A stretch of DNA of 64,000 nucleotides. Source: Amycolatopsis sp. CA-126428 (GTDB lineage: Bacteria > Actinomycetota > Actinomycetes > Mycobacteriales > Pseudonocardiaceae). The stretch lies in assembly GCF_002904335.1 (NCBI RefSeq), contig NZ_PPHF01000034.1:1-64000 (forward strand). The letters are read 5' to 3'. The position numbers and the translations under genes were made by a program. Below the pieces are notes generated by a model. The model worked only from the letters and a program-made list of their open reading frames with translations. It did no database searches and was not told the DNA's origin. Positions within the stretch are counted from its first letter, which is position 1. Each line of letters opens with the position of its first letter. Shown piece after piece: positions 43,859-53,422 of this stretch.

Positions 43859-44551
43859 TCAGCGCAATCCGGTGGGCAGAAGTTGTGCCAATCGGCGCAC
43901 GGCGCGGTGCTGGAGCGCCTTGATCGCCCCTTCGTTGCGGTTCATGATCTCGGCCGTCTCGGCCACGGACAGGCCCTGCAGGAACCGCAGGACGATGCAT
44001 TCCCGCTGGTCTTCGCCCAGTTCGGCGACGCAGCGCAGGAGCTCGGCCCGGGTGGCGCGGCTGATCGCCTCCTGCTCGGGGCCCACCTGGACGGCCGCAC
44101 CGACGGTGAAGGGCGCCGAACCGGGCTCGGTCACCTCGTCGGTGACCACCTCGAGCTTGAACCGGCTCGACTTCACGTGGTCGAGCACGAGGTTGCGGGC
44201 GATGGTGACGAACCAGGCGCCGACGTCACGGCCCTGGTAGCTCACCGACGTGATGCGGCGCAGCGCGCGCAGGAACGTCTCGCTGGTGACGTCCTCGGCG
44301 AGGTCGCGGTCACCGAGCCGGAACAGCACGTACCGGTAGACGACGTCGACGTACCGGTCGTAGAGCCGGCCGAAGGCGGACGTGTCGCCGTCCTGCGCGG
44401 CCCGCACCAGGTCCCAGGCCTCGGCCTTCGCCGCCTCGGCGCGCTCGTCGTCGGCCGCCTGCCGGCTCAGCGGCACGGCCGGCGTCCGTCCGAAGACGCG
44501 CTCGGCGAACATGAAGACGGGCCCGCGGCTGACGGCGGTCGGGACGGTCAT
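43859..44551 (-). CDS. ECF RNA polymerase sigma factor, BldN family
   Basis: A 230-residue ECF sigma factor. An N-terminal extension of ~45 residues precedes sigma region 2 (AFGRLYDRYVDVVYRYVLFR; DLAEDVTSETFLRALRRITS) and region 4 (LGEDQRECIVLRFLQGLSVA; NEGAIKALQHRAVRRLAQLL). The N-terminal VFMFAERVFGRTPAVPLSRQ resembles the extension of Streptomyces BldN, which controls aerial development genes. The adjacent DUF5667 protein is its probable anti-sigma partner. The ATG at 44551 overlaps the stop of a 40-codon ORF (44548-44670), so its translation may be coupled to that ORF. Confidence 0.92.
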   Translation of the reverse strand: MTVPTAVSRGPVFMFAERVFGRTPAVPLSRQAADDERAEAAKAEAWDLVRAAQDGDTSAFGRLYDRYVDVVYRYVLFRLGDRDLAEDVTSETFLRALRRITSVSYQGRDVGAWFVTIARNLVLDHVKSSRFKLEVVTDEVTEPGSAPFTVGAAVQVGPEQEAISRATRAELLRCVAELGEDQRECIVLRFLQGLSVAETAEIMNRNEGAIKALQHRAVRRLAQLLPTGLR

Positions 44552-44670
44552 CGGGCGGCACCTCCGGCGGTGGCTTCGGCCCAGCGGGCCTGGGTACCCC
44601 CGGAATCCGGACGAGCAGGGGCCGGCCGGCTCGCGTGCCCCACGACCTCGTGGGCAGGCAAGTTCCTCAC
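44548..44670 (-). CDS. small ORF (40 residues) directly upstream of the BldN-type sigma gene
   Basis: GTG 44670 is preceded by AGAGAGGGAG five bases away. The frame is open for 40 codons (start VRNLPAHEVVGHASRP) and its TGA overlaps the sigma ATG in ATGA. The sigma gene itself has only GGAGGTGCC inside this ORF as ribosome site. A leader peptide or small protein coupled to the sigma factor is plausible. No homologue recognised and the composition (Pro, Ala, Arg) is unremarkable. Confidence 0.45.
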   Translation of the reverse strand: MRNLPAHEVVGHASRPAPARPDSGGTQARWAEATAGGAAR

Positions 44671-44865
44671 GGCGACTCCCTCTCTCCGGTCGCGGCGGTG
44701 ATCAACACCACCGGCGCGACGCAGTGCAGCATACGTGTTGTTACCGCTAAGTAGGTAGTGGTTCCGGGGTTGCGCAGACGCGACGCTCGCGGTCAGCACC
44801 CATGACGTCGCTTCAGATGACAGACTTGCAACGGTTGGCGCCGGGCGAGGAGAGGTGGGTCGCGG

Positions 44866-46377
44866 GTGAGTGCTCCAGAGGGGACGCAGCCGGGGGTCGG
44901 CGGGCTGCTCACACGGGCCGCGGCCACGTGGCCGGAGCACCCGGCCGTGCTCGAGACCGGCACCGGACGCGGCCTGACCTACCGCCAGGTCGACGCGGCC
45001 GCCCAGGCCCAGGCCCGCAGGCTGGCGGACGCCGGCGTCGCGCCGGGGGACCGGGTCGGGGTGCGGCTGCCGACGTCGGTGGACTTCGTGGTCGCCTTCT
45101 TCGGCGCGCTGCGGGCGGGGGCGGTCGTCGTGCCGCTGTCGCCGCAGGTGCCCGGGCCCGAGCTCGCGAAGCTGCTCGAGCACAGCGGCGCGAAGGTCGT
45201 CGTCCAGCGCGACGCGGACGAGGATCTCCCGGACGGCGTGAGCGGTCTCACGCCCGTGGGTGACCCGGACGGAGGAGGCGAATTCGCCGACGCCGGCCGG
45301 TCCGGGGAGGACATCGCGGTCGTTTCGTACACGTCCGGCACCACCGGGCCGCCGCGCGGGGTGATGCTGTCGCACCGCGCGCTGCTGGCCAACCTCGAGC
45401 AGATCAGCGGGGTCGAAGGTGTCCTCGAACACGACGACCGCGTGCTGATCACCATCCCGCTCTTCCACGTCTACGGCCTCGGGCCCGGCCTCCTGCAGGC
45501 GGTCGCCGTGGGCGCGACCGCGGTCCTCTCGGAGCGCTTCGAAGCCCAGCGGACGCTGGACGACTGCGCCGAACACCGCGTCACCTCGATCACCGGCGTC
45601 CCGACGATGTACGGGGAGTTCGCCGCGCTGGGTGCCGACGAGCTCCGCCGCGGCCTGGCCACCGTGCGGCGGATGACGTCGGGTGCCGCGCCGCTGCACC
45701 CGAAGGTGCTGGGCGCGATCCGCGAGGCCACCGGCCTCGACGTCTACGAGGGCTACGGCCTCACCGAATGCGCCCCGGTGGTGACGTCGACGCTGGTCAC
45801 CGGCTACCCGAAGCCGGGCTCGGTCGGGCGGCCGCTGCCCGGGATCGAGCTGCGGCTGGTGGACAGCGACGGCACCGACCAGGCCGTGCCGCTCGACCCG
45901 GACGACGTCGACGACGTCTTCGAGGCCGAGGGCGAGACCGGGCTGGTGTCGGTCCGCGGCGCCAACCTCTTCTCCGGCTACTGGCCCGACGGCGGGCACG
46001 GCCCGGACGCCGAGGGCTGGTTCCGCACCGGCGACGTCGGCTACCTCGACACCGACGGTGACCTGCACCTCGTCGACCGGGCCAACGACCTGATCATCGT
46101 CAACGGCTTCAACGTCTTCCCCCGCGAGGTGGAGGAGGTCATCGGGCAGCTGCCGGAGGTGGCCGAGGCCGCGGTCGTCGGCGTCGTCGACGAGCGCAGC
46201 GGCGAAGCGGTCAAGGCGGTCGTCGTGCCGGCGGCCGGGGCGGCGCTGTCCGAGCAGCAGGTCGCCGATCACTGCGCGGCCCACCTGGCCGGGTACAAGG
46301 TGCCGCACCTGGTCGAGTTCGCCGAGTCGCTGCCGCACTCGGCCACCGGGAAGCTGCGCCGCCTGCGGTTGCGGTAG
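44866..46377 (+). CDS. AMP-dependent acyl-CoA synthetase/ligase
   Basis: A 503-residue ANL-superfamily enzyme that adenylates a carboxylic acid and forms its CoA ester. Motifs: P-loop SYTSGTTGPPRGVMLSHR, A5 GYGLTECAPVV, A7 GWFRTGDVGYLDTDG, A8 RANDLIIVNGFNVFPREVEE, and catalytic Lys in SATGKLRR at the C-terminus. Medium/long-chain fatty acids are the likely substrates but cannot be fixed. GTG 44866; upstream ribosome site weak (GAGAGGTGGG further away). It is divergent from the sigma-factor locus. Confidence 0.92.
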   Translation: MSAPEGTQPGVGGLLTRAAATWPEHPAVLETGTGRGLTYRQVDAAAQAQARRLADAGVAPGDRVGVRLPTSVDFVVAFFGALRAGAVVVPLSPQVPGPELAKLLEHSGAKVVVQRDADEDLPDGVSGLTPVGDPDGGGEFADAGRSGEDIAVVSYTSGTTGPPRGVMLSHRALLANLEQISGVEGVLEHDDRVLITIPLFHVYGLGPGLLQAVAVGATAVLSERFEAQRTLDDCAEHRVTSITGVPTMYGEFAALGADELRRGLATVRRMTSGAAPLHPKVLGAIREATGLDVYEGYGLTECAPVVTSTLVTGYPKPGSVGRPLPGIELRLVDSDGTDQAVPLDPDDVDDVFEAEGETGLVSVRGANLFSGYWPDGGHGPDAEGWFRTGDVGYLDTDGDLHLVDRANDLIIVNGFNVFPREVEEVIGQLPEVAEAAVVGVVDERSGEAVKAVVVPAAGAALSEQQVADHCAAHLAGYKVPHLVEFAESLPHSATGKLRRLRLR

Positions 46378-46396
46378 GTGCGGTAGGAAGGACGCC

Positions 46397-46633
46397 ATGG
46401 CGCACGAAGTGACGGTGATGGGCCGGGACGGTTGCCACCTCTGCGAGGTCGCGGAGGCCGACGTCGCCCGGATCTGCGGCGAGCTCGGCGTCGCCTGGAC
46501 GGCCGAGGACGTCGACACCGACCCGGAGTGGCGCGCGGAGTACGGCGACCGCGTCCCGGTGATCCTGGTCGACGGCGCCGAGCACGGGTACTGGCGCGTC
46601 GAAGAGGACCGGCTCCGGCGCGCGCTCGCTTGA
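46397..46633 (+). CDS. glutaredoxin family protein (Rv0508-like)
   Basis: A 78-residue thioredoxin-fold protein with redox motif DGCHLCEVAE (C-x-x-C) and the cis-Pro in DRVPVILVDG. It belongs to the DUF836/glutaredoxin-like group found before rex-hemA in actinobacteria. ATG 46397 has AGGAAGGACGCC just upstream. Likely a thiol-disulfide exchanger in the cytosol; partner unknown, possibly mycothiol-linked. Confidence 0.92.
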   Translation: MAHEVTVMGRDGCHLCEVAEADVARICGELGVAWTAEDVDTDPEWRAEYGDRVPVILVDGAEHGYWRVEEDRLRRALA

Positions 46634-46709
46634 CCCCGGCGGTGAGCCGTAACACGTCCGTAAGCCACCTCGGGCCGCCGTGGCGCCCGCGTGCTCCGAA
46701 GATGGGGAC

Positions 46710-48266
46710 GTGAGCACTCTGCAGGACGCGCCGCCCGAGGCGCCGCGTCGGCTTTCGCTACCGGTCGCGACGCTGATCGGCCTCCTCGCGCTGGCCGCCG
46801 CCCTCGGCGTCGGCCACCTGGTCGCGGGCTTCGTCGGGTACACGGCGTCGCCGTTCATCGCGGTGGCCAACTACGTCATCGACCACAGCCCGACCGCCGT
46901 CGTGAAGTGGGCCGAGCGGACGCTGGGCACCTGGGACAAGCCGGTGCTCAAGCTCGGGCTCGCGGTCGTGCTGGTGCTGTTCGCGCTGGTCGCCGGGCAG
47001 CTTTCGCGCCGGACGCCGCGGGCCGGGCAGGTGCTCGTCGTGCTTCTCGGCGCAGCCGGCGTCGCGGCCGTGTACGTGCGCAGCGACCTCGGGCAGGTTT
47101 CGCTGCTCGCGCCGGTCGCCGCCCTGGTCGCCGGGCTCGCGGTGTTCACCTTCCTGCACCGGATCGCGCTGCCGGTGGACGTCGTCGACGAGCGGGGCTT
47201 CGACCGCCGCAAGTTCCTGCGCGCCGGGGTCGGCGTCGCGGCGGGATCGGGGATCGCGGCCGTCGCCGGCCAGGTCACCGGGACGAGCTCGAACGCCGAG
47301 GACTCGCGGGCCGTCGTCGGGCCGCTCGTCCCGGCGCGCACGGCGCCGCCGCTGCCCGCGGACGCCGACTTCGCGAAGCTCGGCTCACCGCCGTTCATCA
47401 CGCCGAACGCGGACTTCTACCGCATCGACACCGCGCTGGTCGTGCCGCAGCTGCGCACCGAGGACTGGAGCCTGCGCATCCACGGGATGGTCGACCGCGA
47501 GGTGAAGTTCTCCTACGCCGACATCCGCAGCCGGCCGCTGGTCGAGCGCCGCGTGACGCTGACGTGCGTGTCCAACGAGGTCGGCGGGCCGCTGATCTCG
47601 AACGCGACCTGGATCGGCGTGGACCTCGTCGACCTGCTCGACCAGGCCGGCGTGCAGCCGGGCGCGGAGCAGATGTTCGCCACCAGCGTCGACGGCTGGA
47701 CGTGCGGCACGCCGGCGAACGTCGCCCTCGACCCGGACCGCGGCGCGATGCTGGCGATCGGGATGAACGGCCAGCCGCTGCCGGTCGAGCACGGCTTCCC
47801 GGCGCGGATCGTCATCCCCGGCCTGTACGGCTACGTGTCGGCGACGAAGTGGGTCGAATCTCTCGAATTCACCCGGTGGGACGCCCGGCAGGCGTACTGG
47901 CTGAGCCGGGGGTGGGCCGAGCAGGCGCCGATCAAGACCGAATCGCGGATCGACTCGCCGCGCGGGTTCGCGGGCGTCACGGCGGGCAAGGTGCGGCTGA
48001 CCGGCACGGCGTGGGCGCAGCACACCGGCATCGCGACGGTCGAGGTCCGGCTGGACCAGGGCCCGTGGCAGCCGGCGACGCTGGCCGCGGAGGTGAGCAA
48101 GGACACCTGGCGGATGTGGTGGATCGAGCTCGGCGTGCCGAAGGGGACGCACCAGGCGTCGGTCCGGGCCACCGATCAGGACGGCTACACGCAGACGGAG
48201 AACCGGGCGGACCCCGTCCCGGACGGCGCCACCGGCTGGCACTCGGTCACCCTCGACGCCCGCTGA
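46710..48266 (+). CDS. membrane-anchored molybdopterin-dependent oxidoreductase (SUOX/MsrP-like)
   Basis: A 518-residue protein. Four N-terminal membrane helices (~18-160; IGLLALAAALGVGHLVAGFV and following) lead to FDRRKFLRAGVGVAAGSGIA, a twin-Arg-like segment, then the sulfite oxidase-type Mo-cofactor domain (~235-420), with VTLTCVSNEVGG carrying the Mo-ligating Cys, GWTCGTP, and IPGLYGYVSATKWVESLEF. A Mo-co dimerisation Ig-like domain closes the protein (TAGKVRLTGTAWAQHTGIAT). GTG 46710 was chosen; upstream codons are unlikely. Probably oxidises or reduces a sulfur or sulfoxide substrate outside the membrane; the substrate is not known. Confidence 0.9.
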   Translation: MSTLQDAPPEAPRRLSLPVATLIGLLALAAALGVGHLVAGFVGYTASPFIAVANYVIDHSPTAVVKWAERTLGTWDKPVLKLGLAVVLVLFALVAGQLSRRTPRAGQVLVVLLGAAGVAAVYVRSDLGQVSLLAPVAALVAGLAVFTFLHRIALPVDVVDERGFDRRKFLRAGVGVAAGSGIAAVAGQVTGTSSNAEDSRAVVGPLVPARTAPPLPADADFAKLGSPPFITPNADFYRIDTALVVPQLRTEDWSLRIHGMVDREVKFSYADIRSRPLVERRVTLTCVSNEVGGPLISNATWIGVDLVDLLDQAGVQPGAEQMFATSVDGWTCGTPANVALDPDRGAMLAIGMNGQPLPVEHGFPARIVIPGLYGYVSATKWVESLEFTRWDARQAYWLSRGWAEQAPIKTESRIDSPRGFAGVTAGKVRLTGTAWAQHTGIATVEVRLDQGPWQPATLAAEVSKDTWRMWWIELGVPKGTHQASVRATDQDGYTQTENRADPVPDGATGWHSVTLDAR

Positions 48267-48471
48267 CGCGCACGGGGCGACCAGTGCGCCGGAGCCGTTC
48301 ACCGGGCCCGGCGCGCCGCTCGCCGCGCGGCCGGGGCCGCGCCGCCGGGCGGCAGTCGATCACCGCCGGTCCGCGCGGGAGCCGGAAGTGCCTGCCGGAC
48401 AAGGATTCTGACGCCGTGTCGTGATCGCCGTCGCCCTCCCGCCGCCCCGGAACCGCCTCCGACCAGTGACT

Positions 48472-48489
48472 TTGTGCGTGCGTTCACAA
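48472..48489. promoter_or_regulatory. Rex operator (ROP) overlapping the rex-hem promoter
   Basis: TTGTGCGTGCGTTCACAA closely matches the Rex consensus TGTGAANNNNTTCACA (right half exact, left half TGTGCG). It lies 126 bp before the rex start. TTGTGC (48472-48477) can act as the -35 element with TACCGT (48496-48501) as the -10, 18 bp apart, so Rex bound here would block the polymerase. Autoregulation of rex-hemA-hemC-hemD by NADH/NAD+ is known in Streptomyces coelicolor. The rest of the 348-bp gap (48267-48614) shows no gene. Confidence 0.82.
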
Positions 48490-48614
48490 GTGGTCTACCG
48501 TAGGGCCATCGCCCGGAGCGGGCCGGTATCGAACCGGACTCCGGGTCCTGGGTCAAGACACAGTTCCGAATGGCGATGGCCGCCAGACGTGCACAGCGGG
48601 CAGGAGACGACGGC

Positions 48615-49538
48615 GTGGTGACACAGCGGGGGAGGCGCGACGCGGCGGACTCCCCGGGCCGGGCGCCCCGGCGCCCCCGCCGGCCGGCCGGCCCCGACGC
48701 CGACAACGCTCCCACCGCCGAAATGCCCGCGGTGCCCGCGGGTGAGCCGGGCCGCAACGGGGATGCCCCCGAGGCCGTCCGGGCGAAGTCCATTCCCGAG
48801 GCCGCCGTCGCGCGGCTGGCCGTCTACCTCCGGGTGTTGTCCGGAATGTCGGAACAGGGCGCGACGACCGTTTCGAGCGAAGAGCTGTCGCAGGCCGCGG
48901 GCGTCAATTCCGCGAAGCTGCGCAAGGACCTCTCCTACCTGGGCTCCTACGGCACCCGTGGCGTCGGCTACGAGGTCGCCGTCCTGGTCAGCCAGATCGA
49001 GCGCATCCTCGGCCTGACCCGGCAGCACAAGGTCGCCGTGGTCGGGATCGGCAACCTGGGCCACGCGCTGGCCAACTACGGCGGCTTCCCGGGGCGCGGC
49101 TTCCCGGTCGAAGCGCTGTTCGACCTGGACGCGGACCTGATCGGCGTGCCGGTCGGCGGGCTCCCGGTCTCGCACATGGACGACATCCCCCGGATCTGCG
49201 CCGAGCGAGGCATCTCCATCGGCGTGATCGCCACCCCGCCCACCGCGGCGCAATCGGTGTGTGACCGCCTGGTCGCGGGCGGTGTCCAGTGCATCCTCAA
49301 CTTTGCTCCCGTCGTGCTGCAAGTTCCGGCTCACATTGAGGTCCGGAAAGTGGATTTGGCCGTCGAGCTGCAGATACTCTCGTTCCATGTGGCCCGCCGA
49401 GCGGACAGTGAAGGCCTAGCCGCCGGTAATCAGGGCAATTCCGGATTACCCGGTGCGGTGCTGCCGTCCGACAATGGAAACGGCAGGCGGAACGGCACGG
49501 GTCCGGACGGCGGACGGGAAATGGTGGTGCGCTCATGA
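48615..49538 (+). CDS. rex: redox-sensing transcriptional repressor Rex
   Basis: About 307 residues from GTG 48615 (AGGAG eight bases upstream; ATG 48570 is less likely). A Pro/Arg-rich N-terminal extension of ~55 residues is unusual. Winged helix: [20 protein letters not shown] and [20 protein letters not shown]. Rossmann: [19 protein letters not shown] (NADH binding); FDLDADLIG; and a C-terminal swapped helix. Rex binds DNA when NAD+ is high and leaves when NADH rises, here probably controlling heme synthesis. The stop overlaps the hemA ATG (ATGA). Confidence 0.95.
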   Translation: MVTQRGRRDAADSPGRAPRRPRRPAGPDADNAPTAEMPAVPAGEPGRNGDAPEAVRAKSIPEAAVARLAVYLRVLSGMSEQGATTVSSEELSQAAGVNSAKLRKDLSYLGSYGTRGVGYEVAVLVSQIERILGLTRQHKVAVVGIGNLGHALANYGGFPGRGFPVEALFDLDADLIGVPVGGLPVSHMDDIPRICAERGISIGVIATPPTAAQSVCDRLVAGGVQCILNFAPVVLQVPAHIEVRKVDLAVELQILSFHVARRADSEGLAAGNQGNSGLPGAVLPSDNGNGRRNGTGPDGGREMVVRS

Positions 49539-50845
49539 GCGTTTTGGCGGTCGGTCTTTCGCACCGGAGTGCGGAGCTGAGCACGCTCGAGCGCGTCGCG
49601 GTGCCGGTGCCGGAGATCGGCAAGATCCTCGACGAGCTGCAGCAGGCCGAGCACGTCAGCGAGGTCGTGCTCGTCTCGACCTGCAACCGGATCGAGGTCT
49701 ACGCGGTCGTCGAGACCTTCCACGGCGGCCTCAACGACGTCTCCGAAGTGCTCGCCCGCCAGGCCGGGATGACGCCCGCCGAGCTCTACGACAGCCTGTA
49801 CGTGCACTACGCCGGCGCCGCCGTCGAGCACCTGTTCTCCGTCACCTCGGGCCTGGACTCGATGGTCGTCGGCGAGACCCAGATCCTGGGCCAGGTCCGC
49901 TCCGCCTACGCCACCGCGCGCGAGGCCGGCACCGTCGGCCGCACGCTGCACGAGCTGATCCAGACCGCGCTGCGCGTCGGCAAGCGCGTGCACACCGAGA
50001 CCGGGCTCGACCAGCTCGGCGCGTCGGTCGTCTCCGAAGCGCTCGCCGCGGCCGGGGACGTCACCGGCAAGCACGCCGTCATCGTCGGCGCCGGCTCGAT
50101 GGGCGCGCTCAGCGCGTCGCAGCTGCGGAAGGCCGGGATCGGCGAGATCACCGTGGCCAACCGCACCGACGCCCGCGCCCGCCGGCTCGCCGCGAACGTC
50201 ACCGAGCAGGGCGTGCCGGCCCGGGCGGTCCCGCTGTCCGCGGTCGCCGGCACGGTCCGCGACGCCGACATCGTCATCTGCTGCACCGGCGCGCAGGACG
50301 CCGTCTTCGGCCCCGGGCACGTGCTGCCGCGCGGCGGCCGGGACCTCGTCGTCTGCGACCTGGGCCTGCCCCGGGACGTCGACCCGGCGGTCGGCGAGCT
50401 CGCCGGCGTCCGGGTGGTCGACCTGGCCACCATCCAGCGCCGGATGCGCGAGGCGGGGACGCCGACCACCGAGCGCCAGACCGCCAAGGCGACCGGGATC
50501 GTCCTCGACGAGGTGCGCGACTACCTCGCCGGGCAGCGCAGTGCCGAGGTGACGCCGACCGTGACCGCGCTGCGCCGCCGCGCGGCCGAGGTCGTCGACG
50601 CCGAGCTGCTGCGGCTCGACAACCGCCTGCCCGGCCTGGACGGCGCCGTCCGCGAAGAGGTCGGCCGCACGGTCCGCCGGGTGGTCGACAAGCTGCTGCA
50701 CGCGCCGACGGTGCGGGTCAAGCAGCTGGCCGCCGAGACGGCCGACACCGACTACGCGAACGCGTTGCGAGAACTGTTCTGCCTCGACCCGCAGGCGCCC
50801 GCCGCGGTGGCGAGCCCGAAGCCCCCACCAGAGAAGAAGCCGTAG
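49535..50845 (+). CDS. hemA: glutamyl-tRNA reductase
   Basis: A 436-residue enzyme reducing glutamyl-tRNA to glutamate-1-semialdehyde with NADPH, first committed step of C5 heme synthesis. The catalytic Cys lies in [33 protein letters not shown] is the family signature; the NADPH domain is [20 protein letters not shown]; a C-terminal dimerisation helix bundle ends in VRVKQLAAE. It is coupled to rex by a four-base overlap, and its TAG stop overlaps the hemC GTG by one base. Confidence 0.97.
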   Translation: MSVLAVGLSHRSAELSTLERVAVPVPEIGKILDELQQAEHVSEVVLVSTCNRIEVYAVVETFHGGLNDVSEVLARQAGMTPAELYDSLYVHYAGAAVEHLFSVTSGLDSMVVGETQILGQVRSAYATAREAGTVGRTLHELIQTALRVGKRVHTETGLDQLGASVVSEALAAAGDVTGKHAVIVGAGSMGALSASQLRKAGIGEITVANRTDARARRLAANVTEQGVPARAVPLSAVAGTVRDADIVICCTGAQDAVFGPGHVLPRGGRDLVVCDLGLPRDVDPAVGELAGVRVVDLATIQRRMREAGTPTTERQTAKATGIVLDEVRDYLAGQRSAEVTPTVTALRRRAAEVVDAELLRLDNRLPGLDGAVREEVGRTVRRVVDKLLHAPTVRVKQLAAETADTDYANALRELFCLDPQAPAAVASPKPPPEKKP

Positions 50846-51792
50846 TGACCAGAGTCATTCGTATGGGTACGCGCGGTTCGAAGCTCGCGCTCACCCAGAC
50901 CGGGACCGTCGCCGACGCCCTGCGTGCCACCGGCGTCGAGGTCGAGATCGTCAAGGTGACCACCCCCGGCGACAAGTCGCTGGCGCCGATCGCCACGATC
51001 GGGGTCGGCGTGTTCACCTCCGCGCTGCGGGAAGCCTTGCTGCGCAACGAGGTCGACGTCATCGTCCACTCCTACAAGGACCTGCCGACGGCGCCGGAGC
51101 CCGGGATCACGCTGGCCGCCGTGCCGCCCCGCGAAGACCCGCGGGACGCGCTGATCGCGCGCGACGGGCTCACGCTGGGTGAGCTGCCGCCGGGTTCGAC
51201 GGTGGGCACGGGGGCCGCGCGGCGCACCGCGCAGCTGCGTGCGCTGGGTCTCGGTTTGGAAATCGTGCCGATTCGCGGCAATATCGACACCCGCATGCGC
51301 AAGGTGACCGACGGCGAGCTCGATGCCGTGGTGCTGGCGCGTGCCGGACTGGCCAGGGTCGGACTGGTCGAGGCGATCACCGAGACCCTCGACCCGATCC
51401 AGATGCTGCCCGCACCCGCGCAGGGTGCGCTGGCGGTGGAGTGCCGGGCCGCCGACGTGGACCTCGAGCAGCTGCTCCGGTCCACTTTGGACGACGAGGG
51501 CACGCGGGCCGCGGTGACGGCCGAGCGGGCCCTGCTGGCCGCGCTCGAGGCGGGGTGCAGCGCGCCGGTGGGCGCGCTCGCCGAGATCGTCGAAGATCTC
51601 GACGCCGAGGGCAAGGTCGTGGAACGGATCTCGCTGCGCGGCACCGCCGCGGTCGAGGGCGAGGAAGGTGCGGTGGACATGGTCCGGGCCATCGCACTGG
51701 CCGACAAGGACCAGGCCGCCCAGCTGGGCAAGGACCTGGCCGCCGAGCTGCTGGACCTCGGAGCCGGAGCCCTCTCCGGCCCCGCTCAGTAG
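50845..51792 (+). CDS. hemC: porphobilinogen deaminase (hydroxymethylbilane synthase)
   Basis: A 315-residue cytosolic enzyme polymerising four porphobilinogens to hydroxymethylbilane. [20 protein letters not shown] at the N-terminus, catalytic Asp region [23 protein letters not shown] (substrate arginines) and the dipyrromethane cofactor Cys in [17 protein letters not shown] 50845 overlaps the hemA stop (TAGTG). An 86-bp gap leads to the hemD fusion. Confidence 0.97.
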   Translation: MTRVIRMGTRGSKLALTQTGTVADALRATGVEVEIVKVTTPGDKSLAPIATIGVGVFTSALREALLRNEVDVIVHSYKDLPTAPEPGITLAAVPPREDPRDALIARDGLTLGELPPGSTVGTGAARRTAQLRALGLGLEIVPIRGNIDTRMRKVTDGELDAVVLARAGLARVGLVEAITETLDPIQMLPAPAQGALAVECRAADVDLEQLLRSTLDDEGTRAAVTAERALLAALEAGCSAPVGALAEIVEDLDAEGKVVERISLRGTAAVEGEEGAVDMVRAIALADKDQAAQLGKDLAAELLDLGAGALSGPAQ

Positions 51793-51877
51793 CGCTCTCG
51801 CGAGCGCTTCGAAGAAGACGTAGGAGACCTGCGTCCGTGCGACCCCGCGCGGCCGCCGCAAGAGGAGAAACGCACAG

Positions 51878-53410
51878 ATGACCCCCGCGCGAAAAACCAC
51901 CGGGCGCGTAGCGTTCGTGGGCTCCGGGCCCGGCGACGCCGGCCTGCTCACGGTCCGTGCCCAGGAGCTGCTGACCAAGGCCGAGGTCGTGGTGACCGAC
52001 CCCGACGTGCCGCAGTCCGTGCTCGCCATGGCGGCCGAGGGCGCCGAGGTCCGGCCCGCCGTCGGCGAGGCCACCGAGGTCGCCAAGGACCTGACCACCG
52101 AAGCCAAGGCCGGCCGGCTGGTGCTGCGGCTGGTCGCGGGCGACCCGCTGACCACCCCGGCGGTGGTGGCCGAGGTCCAGGCGGTCGCGCGCACGAGCGC
52201 CGTGTTCGACGTCATCCCGGGTGTCTCGCCGGCCGCGGCCGTCCCCGCGTACGCGGGTGTCGCCCTGGGCGGCACGCACACCGAGGTCGACGTCCGCGGC
52301 GACGTCGACTGGGCGGCCCTGGCCGCCGCGCCCGGCCCGCTGGTACTGCACGCGACGTCGGCGCACCTGGCCGAGGCCGCGTCGGCGCTGACCGGCAACG
52401 GCGTCCCGGCGTCGACCCCGGTCGCGGTCACCGCGAACGGCACCATCAACACCCAGCGCACCCTCGACACCACGCTCGAGAAGGTCGCCAACGACGCCGG
52501 CGAGCTCGTCGGACCGCTGATCGTCACGATCGGCCAGGCCGCCGGGCAGCGCTCGAAGCTGTCGTGGTGGGAGTCGCGTGCGCTCTACGGCTGGAAGGTC
52601 CTGGTGCCGCGCACCAAGGAGCAGGCCGGCGAGATGGCCGAGCGCCTGCGCGGCCACGGCGCGACCTCGCACGAGGTGCCGACCATCTCGGTCGAGCCGC
52701 CCCGCAGCCCGGCCCAGATGGAGCGTTCGGTCAAGGGCCTGGTCGACGGCCGCTACCAGTGGATCGTCTTCACCTCCACCAACGCGGTCCGCGCGGTGTG
52801 GGAGAAGTTCGAAGAGTTCGGGCTCGATGCTCGTGCGTTCTCCGGCGTGAAGATCGCCTGTGTGGGTGAGTCGACGGCGGCGAAGGTGCGCTCGTTCGGC
52901 ATCATCCCGGAGCTGATCCCCTCGGGCGAGCAGTCGTCCGAAGGCCTGCTGGCCGAGTTCCCGCCGTACGACGACGTGCTCGACCCGGTCGACCGCGTGC
53001 TGCTGCCGCGGGCCGACATCGCCACCGAGACGCTGTCTGCCGGCCTGCGCGAGCGCGGCTGGGAAATCGACGACGTGACGGCCTACCGGACCGTCCGGGC
53101 CGCCCCGCCGCCCGCCGAGACCCGCGAGATGATCAAGACCGGCGGCTTCGACGCGGTCTGCTTCACCTCGTCCTCGACCGTGCGGAACCTGGTCGGCATC
53201 GCCGGCAAGCCGCACACCCGCACGCTGGTCGCGTGCATCGGCCCGAAGACCGCCGAGACCGCGGTGGAGTTCGGGCTCCGGGTCGACGTCCAGCCCGAGA
53301 AGGCGGACGTCCCCCACCTGGTGGACGCGCTGGCCGAGCACGCCGCCCGGCTGCGCGCGGAAGGTGCCCTGCCGCCGCCGCGCAAGGCGAAGCGGGCCCG
53401 CCGCTCCTGA
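51878..53410 (+). CDS. hemD: uroporphyrinogen-III synthase fused to an N-terminal SUMT-like domain
   Basis: A 510-residue two-domain protein. Residues 1-~225 have the tetrapyrrole methylase fold: RVAFVGSGPGDAGLLTVRAQ, VIPGVSPAAAVPAYAGVALG. However, the SAM/substrate loop usually reading G-G-D-P-F-x-F-G-R-G is VAGDPLTTPAV, so methyltransferase activity is doubtful. Residues ~240-495 are HemD: YGWKVLVPRTKEQAGEMAER, YQWIVFTSTNAVRAVW, CVGESTAAKVRSFG, VCFTSSSTVRNL, CIGPKTAETA. HemD closes hydroxymethylbilane with ring-D inversion. AGGAG at 51860 precedes the ATG. Same fusion as in M. tuberculosis. Confidence 0.94.
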   Translation: MTPARKTTGRVAFVGSGPGDAGLLTVRAQELLTKAEVVVTDPDVPQSVLAMAAEGAEVRPAVGEATEVAKDLTTEAKAGRLVLRLVAGDPLTTPAVVAEVQAVARTSAVFDVIPGVSPAAAVPAYAGVALGGTHTEVDVRGDVDWAALAAAPGPLVLHATSAHLAEAASALTGNGVPASTPVAVTANGTINTQRTLDTTLEKVANDAGELVGPLIVTIGQAAGQRSKLSWWESRALYGWKVLVPRTKEQAGEMAERLRGHGATSHEVPTISVEPPRSPAQMERSVKGLVDGRYQWIVFTSTNAVRAVWEKFEEFGLDARAFSGVKIACVGESTAAKVRSFGIIPELIPSGEQSSEGLLAEFPPYDDVLDPVDRVLLPRADIATETLSAGLRERGWEIDDVTAYRTVRAAPPPAETREMIKTGGFDAVCFTSSSTVRNLVGIAGKPHTRTLVACIGPKTAETAVEFGLRVDVQPEKADVPHLVDALAEHAARLRAEGALPPPRKAKRARRS

Positions 53411-53422
53411 GGTTCGACGTGC

